This document shows positions 52,798 to 61,799 of a DNA stretch of 64,000 nucleotides, piece by piece. The notes under the pieces were generated by a model, which made no database searches, was not told where the DNA came from, and worked only from the letters and a program-made list of their open reading frames with translations. The translations under genes and the position numbers were made by a program. This DNA comes from Streptomyces roseoverticillatus (lineage in GTDB: Bacteria > Actinomycetota > Actinomycetes > Streptomycetales > Streptomycetaceae): the NCBI RefSeq assembly GCF_000719265.1, contig NZ_JOFL01000011.1, positions 368,170 through 432,169 of the forward strand, in the 5' to 3' direction. How positions within the stretch are numbered: position 1 is the stretch's first letter; each line of letters opens with the position of its first letter.

Positions 52798-55143
52798 ATG
52801 CGCTGGGTGGTGGGGTGGAGCAGCACCACCTCGGGGACCGTGCGACAACGTGCCGCACCCCCCGGCGCCTACGGCGGTCACGACGACTACGACGCCCCGA
52901 CCGTCCACCCCGTCGGCGCCCAGCTCCTGTGGGGCGACCCCGCCCCCCTCTGGGCCGTCGGCGACTGGCGCCCCGACGAGGTCCGCGTCGTCCGCCTCGA
53001 CCCCCTCACCCGCCTCGCCGTCCTCGGCCGCTGCGGCGCCGGCGACGAGCAGCTGCGCACCGGGCTCGTCGCCGCCCGCGGAGGCGCCCTGCGGCACCTC
53101 ACCGCCTGGCCCGGCAGCTACACCGCCGTCGCCCAGGTGGGCCGCCGCACCACCGTCGCGGGCGACCTGGCCGGCGCCCGGCCCGTCTTCCACACCGCCT
53201 GGGCCGGCGGCACCGCCTACGCCACCGCCGCCCTGCCCCTCGCCGACCTCATCGAGGCCCAGCTCGACATCGGCCACCTCGCCGCCCTCCTCGCCTGCCC
53301 CGACTCCCCGGAGGCCCTCGCCGACGGCACGCCCTACAAGGGCGTACGCCGCGTGCCGCCCGGGCACGCCCTCGTCCTGCGCGACGGCGCCCGCGACATC
53401 ACCGGTTACGAGCCGACGGCGTCGCTCGCCGTCTCCGCCGCCCAGCTCCCGCCCGACCAGGCCGTCGAGGGCATAAGGAACGCGCTCGTCGAAGCCGTCC
53501 GCACCCGCCTCGCCGCCCCCCGGCACGCCCCCGACCCCGGTCCCGGCGGCCTCGACCCCGGCCCCGTGCCCGGCATGGGCCCCGCCCACCGCCGCGCCGC
53601 CCGCGGCGGCCCCGCCCCCGGCGTCGGCGCCGACCTCTCCGGAGGCAGCGCCTCCGCCACGCTGGCGCTGCTCGCCGCCGGCCTGCCCGGCCTGCCCGGC
53701 ACCCCCCTCGGCCACGGCACCGGCGGACGGCTGCTCGCCGTCACCTTCAACGACCTCGTCACCGACGACAGCCGCGTCCGCCAGGCCGAACTCGAACGGG
53801 CCCACGCCATCGCCGCCAACCCCCGGCTGCGCCACATCGTCGTCGCCGCGGGCGAGGAGGCCCTGCCCTACGCGGACCTCGCCGGCGGCCCCCTGACCGA
53901 CGAACCGGGCCCCTCTCTCGTCACCGCCGAACGCCACCGGCACCGGCTCGCGGCGGGCGGCGCGGACCACCTCGTCGGACACGGCGCCCGCCAGGTCCTC
54001 GACGCCCATCCGGCGCGCCTCGCCGACCTCCTGATGGACCGCCGCCGACGCCACCTGCTGCGGCCCGTCTCGGCGCTCGCCCGCGCCGACAGGACCTCCG
54101 CACAGGCCCTCGTCATCCCCTTCACCGTCTACCGGGCGGCCCGCCGGCTGGCCCGCACGTCCTACCGGGAAGGCCTCGAAGCCGCCGCCGGACAGCTACG
54201 GGCCACGGCCTTCCCCGTCGTGGACGACACCCCGGGCGCGGCCGTCCCCGCGGGTGTGGGCGGTGCCGTCGACGCCTCCCTCGCCGCCCTCACCTGGTGC
54301 CGCCCCGGGCCGGCCGCCCGCTGGCTCACGGGTGAGGCTCTGGCCGAAGTATCGGTTCGTCTGCAGGCCGCGGCCGTCCGCCCCCAAGGCCTCGCGCAAC
54401 GCCCCGGGGAGCGCCGCGCGGCCGCCGCCCTCGCCCGGCACGCCGCCGACCACCGCATCCTCGAACAGGCCGCCGAGGTCCGCAGCCAGCGCCTCCACGC
54501 CCCCTTCCTCGACAACGAGGTCGTACGGGCCTGCCGCGCCCTCCCCGAGGCGCTCCGGGTGCAGCCGGGAGCGCGCGCCGCGGTCCTGCGCGCCGTCCTC
54601 GCCGGGGCGGGCGTGCGCGACCTGCCCCCGGGCTGGGGCGCCACGTCGCACGCGGCGCACGCGGCAGCCGTACGGGCGGGGCTGCGGGCCTCCGCCGGCC
54701 CGCTGCTGGAGCTCTTCGAGGCCCCGCTGCTCGCCGACGCCGGTCTCGTGGAGGCCCGCGTCGTCCGGGCGGCGCGTGGGGGCGGGGCGGGGGGCGGCGC
54801 GGGGGGGGGGGGGGGGGGGGAGGGGGGGGAGGGGGGGTACCGGGCCCGGTGGCGTGACGGGACTCAGGAGGGACGCCTCGGGGACGCCTCGGGGCTCCTG
54901 TCCGCTATCCGCAGGAGATCCACGAGCGCGCCCAGTCCGACACCGCCGTCCACCCCATGCCGCGCCGCGGCTGCACCGACAGCCGGATCGTGCGGTGGCC
55001 GGAGAGCGGCACGTACACCGGCACCGCCGGCTCCCCGCCCTGCACCACGCCGGAACGCCACAGAGGCACCCCGTCGCCGTAGACGGAGAACTGCGCGGCA
55101 CCGAGCCCCATCGACATGTCGTCGACGCCCACGAGGGCGCTGA
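52798..55143 (+). CDS. Asparagine-synthase-like protein, 3' end disrupted by poly-G
   Basis: ATG 52798 has GGAGG upstream and begins MRWVVGW. The first ~180 residues resemble the Ntn-glutaminase fold but lack the N-terminal Cys. The synthase half has GVGADLSGGSASATLAL at the PP-loop, where the usual SGGxDS Asp is Ala. Later conserved blocks include HAPFLDNEVVRACRALPEAL. From about 54775 the frame runs through Gly codons of a G20 tract, then reads antisense to the sigma gene to a stop at 55143. That last part (about 115 residues) is not believable protein. Likely non-catalytic or altered chemistry; the true C-terminus is uncertain. Confidence 0.75.
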   Translation: MRWVVGWSSTTSGTVRQRAAPPGAYGGHDDYDAPTVHPVGAQLLWGDPAPLWAVGDWRPDEVRVVRLDPLTRLAVLGRCGAGDEQLRTGLVAARGGALRHLTAWPGSYTAVAQVGRRTTVAGDLAGARPVFHTAWAGGTAYATAALPLADLIEAQLDIGHLAALLACPDSPEALADGTPYKGVRRVPPGHALVLRDGARDITGYEPTASLAVSAAQLPPDQAVEGIRNALVEAVRTRLAAPRHAPDPGPGGLDPGPVPGMGPAHRRAARGGPAPGVGADLSGGSASATLALLAAGLPGLPGTPLGHGTGGRLLAVTFNDLVTDDSRVRQAELERAHAIAANPRLRHIVVAAGEEALPYADLAGGPLTDEPGPSLVTAERHRHRLAAGGADHLVGHGARQVLDAHPARLADLLMDRRRRHLLRPVSALARADRTSAQALVIPFTVYRAARRLARTSYREGLEAAAGQLRATAFPVVDDTPGAAVPAGVGGAVDASLAALTWCRPGPAARWLTGEALAEVSVRLQAAAVRPQGLAQRPGERRAAAALARHAADHRILEQAAEVRSQRLHAPFLDNEVVRACRALPEALRVQPGARAAVLRAVLAGAGVRDLPPGWGATSHAAHAAAVRAGLRASAGPLLELFEAPLLADAGLVEARVVRAARGGGAGGGAGGGGGGEGGEGGYRARWRDGTQEGRLGDASGLLSAIRRRSTSAPSPTPPSTPCRAAAAPTAGSCGGRRAARTPAPPAPRPAPRRNATEAPRRRRRRTARHRAPSTCRRRPRGR
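54780..54838. repeat. Guanine homopolymer region including G20
   Basis: Within 59 bases there is a run of 20 G (54801-54820), then A, eight G, A and seven G, preceded by G-rich clusters. It sits at the 3' end of the asparagine-synthase-like gene. Confidence 0.9.
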
Positions 55144-56905
55144 AGGCCGTACAGGGCCGGTTCAGCTCGATGGTGACGGCCGAGGGCGCGTGCACGCTCA
55201 CGCCGTTCCCGTACGTGACACCGCCGACCCGCAGGCCGTACCGCTGCCACAGCCAGCTGTGCGCACCCAACAGCACCTCCGGCCTCGTACCGTCGCCGGC
55301 GCCCGCGTACGCGAGCTGGTTGAGCTGGTAGACGGCGGGCGGCCGGGGCGGGGGCGACGGGGTGGGCGAAGGCGAGGGGGACGGGGACGGAGAGGGCGTG
55401 GGCGTGGGCCGGTGGACGGTCGGCGCGGGAGGCGGCGACGGCTTCGGCCGCGGCTTCGGCAGGGCGGCACGGACCGGGACCACGGGTGCCGCATCGGCGG
55501 AACGGGTCTGCGCCGCGACGGGTGCCTTCGCCCTCGGCGTCGGCATCGAGGGCACTGGCGTGGGCGTCGGTGACGGGCCGGGGGAGTGGCTCCGCTGCGG
55601 CGCGGGTGTCGGCGCGGGCGCCACCGGAGCTTTGGGGGCCTCGGCCTGCGGCGCCCGGTCCGGCGCGGACGAGAGCCCGATCAGGGCGTACGCGGCGGCA
55701 GCTCCGGCCGCGGCCACCATGCCGCCGATGACGCCGATCTTCGCGGGCGCCCCCAGGCCATGGCTCGCGGCAGTACTGCCGGAGCCGCCGGCCCCACTGC
55801 CGGCGCTCCCGCCGGACGCACCGGCCCCGGAGCTCGCCCCCGCCCCCGTACCACCGGCCCCGGCAGCCCCACCGCTCGCAGCGGCGACCCCCGCCCCCGC
55901 CGCCGTACCGGCTCCGGCCGCCCCCGCCGCCAGGCCCGCGGCCGCCTTGGCCGAGAACCCGGCCGCGAACCAGCCGATGACCGCCACCGGCAGCAGCGCC
56001 CGCAGCCGCTCATTGACATCCGCGACCTCCAGCGCCGCCGTACGGCACCGCGCGCAGCTCTCCAGATGCCTGCGCAGGCCCCGCTCGGCCCGCAGCCGCA
56101 GCCCGCCCCGGGCATACGCGCCGAGCCGGTCCGCATAGCGCGCGCAGTCCCCGCCGGTCGTCAGCGCTGAGTTCACATGGGCCTGCAGATACGCCTGTTT
56201 GAGGCCCTCGCGCGCCCGGTGAGCCAGCACCGCCGTCGCATTGGCCGTCAGCCCCAGCAGCGGCGCGACCTCGCTCGGCGACTCCTCCTCGACCGTGGTG
56301 TGCCACAGCACCGTCTGCCACCGCGGCGGCAGACTGCGGAACGCCTTCACGGCCAGGGAGTGCTCGGCCTCCTGCATGGCCAGCACATCCGCGCCCAGGC
56401 CGAGCGCGTCACCGTCCCCCGCACCGGCCGGCAGCCGCTCGGCCGACGAGGCGAACTCCGCGAAGTCCTCGACGAGCTGCTCCCGTTTGGCGCTCTTCCC
56501 CCACGAGGCCGCGACCCGCCGCACCGTGGTGAGCAGATAGGCGCGCACCGACGACTCCGGCCCCGCGCCGCCCCGCACTGCCTGCAGGGTGCTCGCGAAG
56601 ACCTCGTTGGTGAGGTCATCCGCGGTGTGGTCGTCGCGGCAGCAGCTACGGGCGTAGCGGCGGACCGCGGGGGCGTGACGGCGGTAGAGCTCCTCGTACG
56701 CATCGCTCTCGCCGGCCCGCATCCGGGCTACCAGCTGGATGTCCGTCAGGGGTGCGTCGGCGTCGGCATCCGTCCTGCGGTGCTTGCGCCGACGCTGTCC
56801 CGGCACAACAGGTATGGCGGGACGCCCCTCACCGGAGGGCCGGGGCGAGGACGGTCTGTCCGCGTTCTCGCTCCCGCTCGGTTCTTCCTGCCCGTCAACA
56901 CCCAT
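54905..56905 (-). CDS. Membrane-tethered ECF sigma factor with zinc finger and carbohydrate-binding C-terminus
   Basis: A 666-aa fusion. Sigma region 2 (LVARMRAGESDAYEELYRRH, DDLTNEVFASTLQAV) and region 4 (LPPRWQTVLWHTTVEEESPS) are followed by an anti-sigma-like zinc finger (HLESCARCRTAA), one or two hydrophobic segments (about 300-325 and 395-415), a ~120-residue Pro-rich stalk and a C-terminal NPCBM-like domain (AYAGAGDGTRPEVLLG, YGNGVSVHAPS). This is the ECF52-like architecture of Streptomyces. It could link extracellular sugar or wall binding to transcription. ATG 56905 has AGGGG upstream. Confidence 0.9.
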   Translation of the reverse strand: MGVDGQEEPSGSENADRPSSPRPSGEGRPAIPVVPGQRRRKHRRTDADADAPLTDIQLVARMRAGESDAYEELYRRHAPAVRRYARSCCRDDHTADDLTNEVFASTLQAVRGGAGPESSVRAYLLTTVRRVAASWGKSAKREQLVEDFAEFASSAERLPAGAGDGDALGLGADVLAMQEAEHSLAVKAFRSLPPRWQTVLWHTTVEEESPSEVAPLLGLTANATAVLAHRAREGLKQAYLQAHVNSALTTGGDCARYADRLGAYARGGLRLRAERGLRRHLESCARCRTAALEVADVNERLRALLPVAVIGWFAAGFSAKAAAGLAAGAAGAGTAAGAGVAAASGGAAGAGGTGAGASSGAGASGGSAGSGAGGSGSTAASHGLGAPAKIGVIGGMVAAAGAAAAYALIGLSSAPDRAPQAEAPKAPVAPAPTPAPQRSHSPGPSPTPTPVPSMPTPRAKAPVAAQTRSADAAPVVPVRAALPKPRPKPSPPPAPTVHRPTPTPSPSPSPSPSPTPSPPPRPPAVYQLNQLAYAGAGDGTRPEVLLGAHSWLWQRYGLRVGGVTYGNGVSVHAPSAVTIELNRPCTAFSALVGVDDMSMGLGAAQFSVYGDGVPLWRSGVVQGGEPAVPVYVPLSGHRTIRLSVQPRRGMGWTAVSDWARSWISCG

Positions 56906-57219
56906 AGCGCAGGCCCCTGTACATGCCGGCACACCCGAACACCGGGACAGCGTGGCACAGCAGTGGCCGTCACCAGCGCGCGATGGGCAGCAACCACTCG
57001 TCCGGGGCGACTTCTGTCGCATGGAGCACTGGACATCACCCGAACGGGGAAGGATTTCCGGATGCGCCCGGACGGCCTGCAGAGCCGTACCGGGCGCGCC
57101 CGTGACAGAAACGAGCTACAGGAAGCGAGCCGCGTAAGAGCACTGCCGGCAGCGCGCTTACGCGGGTGCCTACACGGGTGCGCTGCCGAAGCGAGCCGCG
57201 GCAGCGCACCCCGGGACGC
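56906..57219. other. Intergenic region between the sigma factor and tetR
   Basis: 314 bp without a gene. It carries the TetR terminator at its right end, a GTAAGAGCAC..GCGCTTAC inverted repeat near 57134-57161, and should contain the sigma gene promoter, for which I see no clear consensus. Confidence 0.5.
57177..57210 (-). terminator. tetR terminator
   Basis: GGTGCGCTGCCG (57177-57188) pairs perfectly with CGGCAGCGCACC (57199-57210) just downstream of the minus-strand TetR stop. Confidence 0.75.
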
Positions 57220-57954
57220 CTACTCGGACGGCCGCGACCGCAGCCCCTCCAGCAGGATGTCCAGCAGCCGCGAGGACGCCGCCGCCTGCTGCACCGCATC
57301 CGGCAGCGACGGCGCGGCCGTCGCTATCACCAGCAGCACATCGGCCACCGTCACATCCGGCCGCAGCTGGCCCGCCGCCCGCGCCCGCTCCACGAGCCGC
57401 CCGACGACCTCCAGGAGCGCCGCGGCGCCCGCGTCGTGCCGCTCGGCAGCCGGAGCCGGCCGGTGCTCGACCAGCCGCAGCTCGTGCAGCTGGCCACCCG
57501 TGACGCCCGGCTGCCGCTGCTGCGGCACACGCGCCTCGATCTCCTCCGCGTCCACGTCGACGCCGACCCGCAGCACCTGCGGCGGCAGCAGCCGGCCCGC
57601 GCCGGACGCCACCGACGTGCGCAGGAAGCGCGAGAGCGCCGACCACGGCTCGTCCTCCTGCCCGAGCGCCGTGCGCGCCTGCTCGGTCAGCCGGGCGGTC
57701 TCCTCCTCGGCTATCCGCCGGACGAGGACGTCCTTGCTGGGGAAGCGGCGGTAGACCGTCCCCACGCCGACGCGGGCGCGACGCGCCACGTCCTCCATCG
57801 GCGCGCCGTAGCCCAGCTCGCCGAAGACCTCGCGGGCAGCACGCAGTACGTGCTCGAGATTGCGCTGGGCGTCCACGCGCAACGGCGTGCTGCGGCCACC
57901 GCCCGCCTCTGACGACGCGACAGCGGTCGACCAATGAGAGCCCTGCATATGCAT
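57220..57954 (-). CDS. TetR-family transcriptional regulator
   Basis: A 244-aa regulator with a clear TetR HTH: VLRAAREVFGELGYGAPMED then ARRARVGVGTVYRRFPSKD. A helical C-terminal domain ends LLDILLEGLRSRPSE. ATG 57954 follows GGGGGA by seven bases; ATG 57948 is two codons further in. It diverges from the type II NADH dehydrogenase gene, which it may regulate; no ligand is evident. Confidence 0.9.
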   Translation of the reverse strand: MHMQGSHWSTAVASSEAGGGRSTPLRVDAQRNLEHVLRAAREVFGELGYGAPMEDVARRARVGVGTVYRRFPSKDVLVRRIAEEETARLTEQARTALGQEDEPWSALSRFLRTSVASGAGRLLPPQVLRVGVDVDAEEIEARVPQQRQPGVTGGQLHELRLVEHRPAPAAERHDAGAAALLEVVGRLVERARAAGQLRPDVTVADVLLVIATAAPSLPDAVQQAAASSRLLDILLEGLRSRPSE

Positions 57955-58317
57955 ATGTGTTCCCCCGGTTATGACGTCTCCCCCCGGAGACTCCCCGCCC
58001 TGACTGCCGAGGCACGTCTCTGACACCCCGACGGAGTACGAACATAGTTGAGCCCAGGTCAAGAAAGAAGGGGTAGTTCCGCACCGGGCATCCCCGATTG
58101 GAGTACATCCCCCCTCCGCACCGATTCTGCACCACCCCACAACCCCGCCGCATCCACCCTGACCTGCGCACCTGTCTCTCGAACCGATGCGCCCCCGATG
58201 GAGGGATCAGCTCCGCAGCCGGTCATGCATTTCGCACGGCCTGTGGACAAACTCCGGCCGGGGGTGCGTCATGGGGAAGGAGCTGTGCTCGCGGACCTCG
58301 ACGACTGAGGAGTGGCC
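57955..58317. other. tetR/ndh divergent intergenic region
   Basis: 363 bp without a gene. It carries the tetR promoter at 58033-58062. The ndh side has no clear promoter. Confidence 0.5.
58033..58062 (-). promoter_or_regulatory. tetR promoter
   Basis: On the minus strand TTGACC (58057-58062), an 18-bp spacer and TACTCC (58033-58038). The start near 58026 gives a leader of about 72 nt. Confidence 0.55.
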
Positions 58318-59664
58318 TTGGCGAAGGAACCGGCGCGCATTCTGGTGGTCGGCGGCGGCTATGTCGGGATGTACACCGCCCTGCGCCTGCAGCGGAAGCT
58401 CAGGCGCGGCGAGGCGACCGTCATCGTGATCGACCCCGAGCCGTACATGACGTACCAGCCCTTCCTCCCCGAGGCCGCGGCCGGCTCCATCTCGCCCCGC
58501 CACGTGGTCGTCCCCCTGCGCCGCACGCTAGACAAGTGCCAGGTCGTCATCGGCGAGGTCAGGTCCATCGACCACGCCAAGCGCGCCGCCGCCATCAACA
58601 CCCTCGCCACGCACGAAGAGGGCACCGGCGCCGTCCAGATCCGTTACGACGAGCTGATCCTCGCGCCCGGCTCCGTCTCGCGCACGCTGCCCGTCCCCGG
58701 CCTCGCCGAGTACGGCATCGGCTTCAAGACCGTCGAGGAGGCCATCGGCCTGCGCAACCACGTCCTCGAACAGATGGACATCGCCTCCTCCACCCGCGAC
58801 CCCGCCGTCCGCGACGCGGCCCTGACCTTCGTCTTCGTCGGCGGCGGCTACGCGGGCGTGGAGGCCCTAGCCGAACTCGAGGACATGGCCCGCTATGCCG
58901 CCCGGTACTACCACAACCTCGAACCCGAGGACCTGCGGTTCGTCCTCGTCGAGGCCACCGGTCGGATCCTCCCCGAAGTGGGCGAGGAGATGGGCCGCTA
59001 CGCACTGCGTGAGCTGCGCGGGCGCAACATCGACATCCGCCTGGACACCCGCCTCGACTCCTGCGCGGACCGCGTCGCCGTCCTCAGCGACGGCTCGCGC
59101 TTCCCCACGCGAACCCTCGTCTGGACCGCGGGAGTCAAGGCCCACCCGGTGCTCGCCGCCACCGACCTCCCCCTCAACGGCCGCGGCCGCCTCAAGTGCA
59201 CGGCGGCCCTCACCGTGGACGGCGTGGAACACGCCTGGGGCGCGGGCGACGCGGCGGCCGTCCCCGACCTCACCTCGGACGACCCCGGCGCCGTGTGCGC
59301 GCCCAACGCCCAGCACGCCGTCCGCCAGACCAAGGTCCTCGCCGACAACGTGCTCGCCTCCCTGCGCGACAAGCCCCTCAAGGAGTACCGGCACAAGTAC
59401 GTCGGTTCCGTGGCCTCCCTGGGCCTCCACAAGGGCGTCGCGTACCTCTACGGCAGGAAGCTCAAGGGCTACCCCGCCTGGTTCATGCACCGCGCCTACC
59501 ACCTCAGCCGGATCCCCACCTTCAACCGCAAGGCCCGCGTCCTCGCCGAGTGGACCCTCACCGGCCTCTTCAAACGAGAGATCGTCTCCCTCGGCTCGCT
59601 CGAAAACCCCCGGGCCGAATTCGAACTCGCCGCAGACACGGGACGTCACCCGGAAGCGAGTTGA
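58318..59664 (+). CDS. ndh: Type II NADH dehydrogenase (NDH-2)
   Basis: A 448-aa FAD flavoprotein passing electrons from NADH to quinone without proton pumping. Two Rossmann motifs: ILVVGGGYVGMYTALRL at the start and TFVFVGGGYAGVEALAEL near residue 175. TYQPFLPEAAAG and GAGDAAAVPDL are also typical. A C-terminal basic helical region is the likely membrane anchor. The TTG at 58318 is chosen because GAGGAG lies five bases upstream; that site overlaps the GTG at 58312. Confidence 0.93.
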   Translation: MAKEPARILVVGGGYVGMYTALRLQRKLRRGEATVIVIDPEPYMTYQPFLPEAAAGSISPRHVVVPLRRTLDKCQVVIGEVRSIDHAKRAAAINTLATHEEGTGAVQIRYDELILAPGSVSRTLPVPGLAEYGIGFKTVEEAIGLRNHVLEQMDIASSTRDPAVRDAALTFVFVGGGYAGVEALAELEDMARYAARYYHNLEPEDLRFVLVEATGRILPEVGEEMGRYALRELRGRNIDIRLDTRLDSCADRVAVLSDGSRFPTRTLVWTAGVKAHPVLAATDLPLNGRGRLKCTAALTVDGVEHAWGAGDAAAVPDLTSDDPGAVCAPNAQHAVRQTKVLADNVLASLRDKPLKEYRHKYVGSVASLGLHKGVAYLYGRKLKGYPAWFMHRAYHLSRIPTFNRKARVLAEWTLTGLFKREIVSLGSLENPRAEFELAADTGRHPEAS

Positions 59665-59930
59665 AGCAGGTCATGGGCCCTGTGACGGAGCCGGGAACTG
59701 CCCCGGAGAGGCCGACGCCTGACGGATGTCAGTCCGGTCGGCCACACTGGTCGTGTGACCATGGGTGGGCTCGTACCTGCGAAGAGTAACAATTACGAGG
59801 ATTCGGACGTTTGCTGCATTCCCCCGGGGGCAGTCCCCCGCACCGCCAACCGCGGCCCCGCGCCGGGCACGCGGATCGGCCACGCCACGTCGCCGAGCTG
59901 GTCCGGAACGACTCCGCGAGGTAATCCTCT

Positions 59931-61733
59931 GTGAACTTCACCCGCTGGAGCGCCCGGCTCCCCGGCACACAGCGCCGAGCCGCGGCGCGCGCCGACCGCA
60001 AGGACCGCACCGCCGCCCCCGCACCGCCCGCGGCCGGCGGCTCCGTGCCCGCCGCCCGCGCCGAGGCCGGCCCGCCCGCGGCCCCCGCACCGGACGGCCC
60101 CGTCCCCACCCTCGACGGCCTCTCCGTCCACGACACGCTCGGCAAGGTCCCGGCCCTCGTCGCCGTCGTCTACGGCCCCGAGCACCGCGTCGCCTACGTC
60201 AACGACGCCTACGCCGCCCTCTTCGGCCCCCGCGCCCCCGGCGCCTCCGCCCGCGAAGCCCTCCCTGAGCTCACCGAGCTCGGCCTGCTCCCCCTCATGG
60301 ACCAGGTCCTGCGCAGCCGTCGGCCCCGTACGGTCAAGTCCCGCCGCGTCACCGCGGACATCAACGCCGCGGTGAACATCGCCGCCCCCCGCCCCGCCCC
60401 GGGCGACAGCGCCCCCGTGGCCGACGTCCCCCACCAGGCGCCCGCCCCTGCCGCCGACGCCGAAAGCCGCCCCCGCAGCGGCTACTACACGTTCACCTGC
60501 TCCCCGATCGAAGTCGGCGCCACCGAGGCCAAGCAGCCCGGCGTCCTCGTCTTCGCCGCGGACGTCACCGACCAGGTCGAGGCCGCCGAGCGGCTGCGCG
60601 CCAGCGAGCGCCGCCAGCGCGAGGCCGCCGTCACCCTCCAGCGCAGCCTCCTCCCGCAGGAGCTCGAACAGCCCGACGACCTGCGCGTCGCCGCCACGTA
60701 CCAGCCCGGCGGAAAGGACACCGCCGTAGGCGGTGACTGGTACGACGTCATCACCCTCGGCGCCGGCCGCACCGCCCTCGTCATCGGCGACGTCATGGGC
60801 CGCGGAGTGCGCGCCGCCGCCGTCATGGGCCAGCTCCGCACCGCCGTACGCGCCTACGCCCGCCTCGACCTGCCGCCCCACGAGGTCCTCCAGCTCCTCG
60901 ACGGCCTCGCCGGCGAGATCGACGCCACCCAGATCGCCACCTGCATCTACGCCGTCCACGACCCCAACGAGGGCCGCCTGGTCTACGCCTCCGCCGGCCA
61001 CCTGCCCATCCTCGTCCGCGACCCCGACGGCACGGTCCGCCGCGCCGCCGAACCCACCGGCCCGCCCCTCGGCACCGGCGGCTGGATGCACACCTCCGGC
61101 ACCATGCCGCTGGGCCCCGGCTCCAGCGCCGTGCTCTACACGGACGGCCTCGTCGAGCGCCGTACCGAGGACATCGACGAAGGCGTCGCCGCCCTGGAGC
61201 GCGCCTTCGCCGGCGCCACCGGATCACCCCAGGTCATGTGCGACCGCCTGATCCGCGCCCTCGGCGTGACCGCCGACCACGACGACGACGTCGCCGTCCT
61301 CGTCCTCCAGCACCCCGCGCGCACCGGCCACGACGCCGAGCTCTTCCACAACGCCGCCCTGGAGCTCCTCGGCGGCATCGAGGCCGCACCCCGGGCCCGC
61401 GCCTTCGCCTCGGGCGTCCTCGTCAGCTGGCGCTTCCCGACCGAGCTGCGGGACCTGGGCGTCCTCGCCGCGAGCGAGCTCGTCGCCAATTCCCTCCAGC
61501 ACGGCACACCGCCCATGCGGCTGCGCCTGCGCCGCACCGACCGCCGGCTGATCATCGAGGTCACCGACGGCGACGACCACCTCCCGCGGCGCCGCCGCGC
61601 CGAGCCGGCGGACGAGGCGGGACGCGGCATCTCGATCATCGCCACGATCGCCTCGTCCTGGGGCTCACGGCGCACGCCCGGCGGCGGGAAGGCCGTCTGG
61701 TGCGAGTTCGCCTTGCCGGCGGGGCACGGGTGA
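59931..61733 (+). CDS. PAS-PP2C (SpoIIE)-HATPase multidomain regulator
   Basis: A 600-aa cytosolic protein: a low-complexity N-terminus, a PAS sensor (about 65-215; VAVVYGPEHRVAYVNDAYAA), a PP2C/SpoIIE phosphatase domain (about 235-450; GGDWYDVITLG, VIGDVMGRGV, LYTDGLVERR) and an anti-sigma-like HATPase domain (about 465-600; AASELVANSLQHGTPP, DEAGRGISIIATIASS). It couples a sensed signal to anti-sigma and anti-anti-sigma switching, as in OsaC/RsbU-like proteins. GTG start, with GAGGT about eight bases upstream. Confidence 0.93.
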   Translation: MNFTRWSARLPGTQRRAAARADRKDRTAAPAPPAAGGSVPAARAEAGPPAAPAPDGPVPTLDGLSVHDTLGKVPALVAVVYGPEHRVAYVNDAYAALFGPRAPGASAREALPELTELGLLPLMDQVLRSRRPRTVKSRRVTADINAAVNIAAPRPAPGDSAPVADVPHQAPAPAADAESRPRSGYYTFTCSPIEVGATEAKQPGVLVFAADVTDQVEAAERLRASERRQREAAVTLQRSLLPQELEQPDDLRVAATYQPGGKDTAVGGDWYDVITLGAGRTALVIGDVMGRGVRAAAVMGQLRTAVRAYARLDLPPHEVLQLLDGLAGEIDATQIATCIYAVHDPNEGRLVYASAGHLPILVRDPDGTVRRAAEPTGPPLGTGGWMHTSGTMPLGPGSSAVLYTDGLVERRTEDIDEGVAALERAFAGATGSPQVMCDRLIRALGVTADHDDDVAVLVLQHPARTGHDAELFHNAALELLGGIEAAPRARAFASGVLVSWRFPTELRDLGVLAASELVANSLQHGTPPMRLRLRRTDRRLIIEVTDGDDHLPRRRRAEPADEAGRGISIIATIASSWGSRRTPGGGKAVWCEFALPAGHG

Positions 61734-61743
61734 CTGGTGGCTA

Positions 61744-61784
61744 AAGAGGAGGGGAGGGCGCCGCAGGCGCCCTCCCCTCCTCTT
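61744..61784. terminator. Bidirectional terminator
   Basis: A perfect 19-bp stem (61744-61762 with 61766-61784) with a three-base loop lies between the convergent phosphatase and MFS genes. Confidence 0.88.
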
Positions 61785-61799
61785 ATATGTATGCGTGTC

